Source of the DNA: Pseudorhodobacter wandonensis
Lineage (GTDB): Bacteria; Pseudomonadota; Alphaproteobacteria; Rhodobacterales; Rhodobacteraceae
Assembly (NCBI RefSeq): GCF_001202035.1
Contig: NZ_LGHT01000044.1
Location: forward strand, 486,525 to 550,524
Length of the DNA: 64,000 nucleotides
Reading direction: 5' to 3'
Shown in pieces: positions 63,389 through 64,000 of this stretch. A model generated the notes under the pieces. It searched no databases. It was not told the origin of the DNA and saw nothing but the letters and a program-made list of their open reading frames with translations. Every line of letters starts with the position of its first letter. The first letter of the stretch is position 1. Both the position numbers and the translations under genes were made by a program.

Positions 63389-64000
63389 TTATGATGGCGT
63401 CAATGCTGTTGCCTCCTTTCGCTTTTTCTTCGCTGTTTCGGAGCTGGCCTTGAAGCGGTAGCTGTCATTGCCGGTCTCGAGGATGTGGCAGCGATGTGTG
63501 AGACGATCGAGCAGTGCTGTGGTCATTTTGGCATCGCCAAAGACGCTGGCCCATTCACTGAAGCTCAGGTTGGTGGTGATGATGACGCTGGTGCGTTCAT
63601 ACAGCTTGCTCAGAAGATGGAAGAGCAACGCGCCGCCGGAGGCGCTGAACGGCAGATATCCCAGCTCATCCAGGATCACCAAGTCGGTTTTGACCAGCGC
63701 CTCAGCGATCTTCCCGGCCTTGCCTTGGGCCTTTTCCTGCTCCAGTGCGTTGACCAGTTCAACCGTCGAGAAGAAGCGGACGCGCTTACGGTGATGCTCG
63801 ATGGCCTGAATGCCAAGGGCGGTTGCAACATGCGATTTCCCTGTTCCCGGACCTCCGATCAGCACCACATTCTCGGCCGCGTCCATGAACTCACAACGAT
63901 GGAGTTGTCTGACTAATGCTTCACGGATCTCGCTGGCGGCAAAGTCGAAGCCGGAAAGGTCCTTGTAAGCCGGAAAGCGGGCCGCCTTCATGTGATAGGC
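63389..64000 (-). CDS. istB: IstB-like ATP-binding protein, 5' end outside the window
   Basis: AAA+ helper protein of IS21-family transposition. Visible are the Walker A motif [16 protein letters not shown], Walker [12 protein letters not shown] and sensor-like [15 protein letters not shown]. The frame is open through the window edge. Family members have about 50 residues before the [11 protein letters not shown] segment seen here, so the start lies beyond 64000 and the ATG at 63991 is probably internal. The stop is about 70 bases from the IS end. Confidence 0.9.
   Translation of the reverse strand, partial: AYHMKAARFPAYKDLSGFDFAASEIREALVRQLHRCEFMDAAENVVLIGGPGTGKSHVATALGIQAIEHHRKRVRFFSTVELVNALEQEKAQGKAGKIAEALVKTDLVILDELGYLPFSASGGALLFHLLSKLYERTSVIITTNLSFSEWASVFGDAKMTTALLDRLTHRCHILETGNDSYRFKASSETAKKKRKEATALTPS

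Larger units (their letters stand above)
58391..64000. mobile_element. Integrative element inserted at tRNA-Pro(CGG), left part
   Basis: Begins at a 3' fragment of tRNA-Pro and continues through an integrase, AlpA-like regulator, primase-like, replication-initiator-like and unknown small genes to the window edge. Base composition and gene style differ from the GC-rich chromosome on the left. No structural virion, conjugation or plasmid-partition gene is visible, so it looks like a P4-type satellite or other non-conjugative island. Its right end is outside the window; an intact tRNA-Pro(CGG) is expected there. Confidence 0.75.
63316..64000 (-). mobile_element. IS21-family insertion sequence, one end
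   Basis: Starts near TGTTGATTGTCATTGAG at 63316 and contains istB on the minus strand. The rest, including istA, should lie beyond the right edge. Internal repeats at the end (see separate entry) and the istB gene with its stop close to the end are typical of IS21 relatives. Confidence 0.75.

Noticed and set aside
1..64000. CRISPR array or rRNA operon
   Set aside because: No regularly spaced repeat-spacer pattern and no rRNA sequence was seen.

Overview
The window looks like a chromosomal segment of a Rhodobacteraceae (Roseobacter-group) alphaproteobacterium. This rests on GC-rich coding sequence, the block rmuC-mutL-two M16 peptidases-DUF3035-lspA-purH-heparinase-rsmB, an RpoE/ChrR pair, an SDHAF4-type protein and an IalB-like protein. 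The assignment is made by recognition only; no search was run.

Layout. Positions 1-14860 hold housekeeping genes, mostly on the minus strand: DNA repair (rmuC, mutL), an M16 peptidase pair, lipoprotein signal peptidase, purH, rsmB, the singlet-oxygen type sigma/anti-sigma pair rpoE-chrR, a saccharopine dehydrogenase-like enzyme and a WGR protein. Positions 14938-28488 form an exopolysaccharide region: two related SGNH-like proteins (one fused to a glycoside-hydrolase-like domain), several glycosyltransferases, an ExoY-type priming sugar transferase, a split ExoP (Wzz-type protein plus separate BY-kinase), a WecG/TagA-type transferase and a Wzy-like polymerase.

Positions 28819-41432 hold a four-gene natural-product locus on the plus strand: a single-module polyketide synthase (KS-AT-KR-DH-ACP-TE), a GT2 glycosyltransferase, an NRPS whose adenylation domain is split by a luciferase-like flavin monooxygenase and which starts with a formyltransferase domain, and a phosphopantetheinyl transferase. 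The most economical reading is that the NRPS makes a formylated, oxidised aminoacyl starter that the PKS extends once, processes and releases. This is the most interesting system in the window.

Positions 41532-58332 return to core genes: a peptidoglycan-binding protein, S49 peptidase, CaCA exchanger, FolM-like reductase, uvrC, a type II/ReAV-like asparaginase, IalB, an rlmN broken by one missing base, an EamA-HAD-ornithine cyclodeaminase operon, an AEC transporter-fghA-yaiI operon and a YcaQ-like protein.

From 58391 to the right edge lies an integrative element. It starts at a 3' fragment of tRNA-Pro(CGG) and carries a P4-type integrase, an AlpA-like regulator, a primase-like protein fused to a second AlpA domain, a replication-initiator-like gene with internal iteron-like repeats, a chain of tiny overlapping ORFs, a degenerate relic, and the end of an IS21-family insertion sequence that runs off the window. 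The rest of the element and its right attachment site should lie beyond position 64000.
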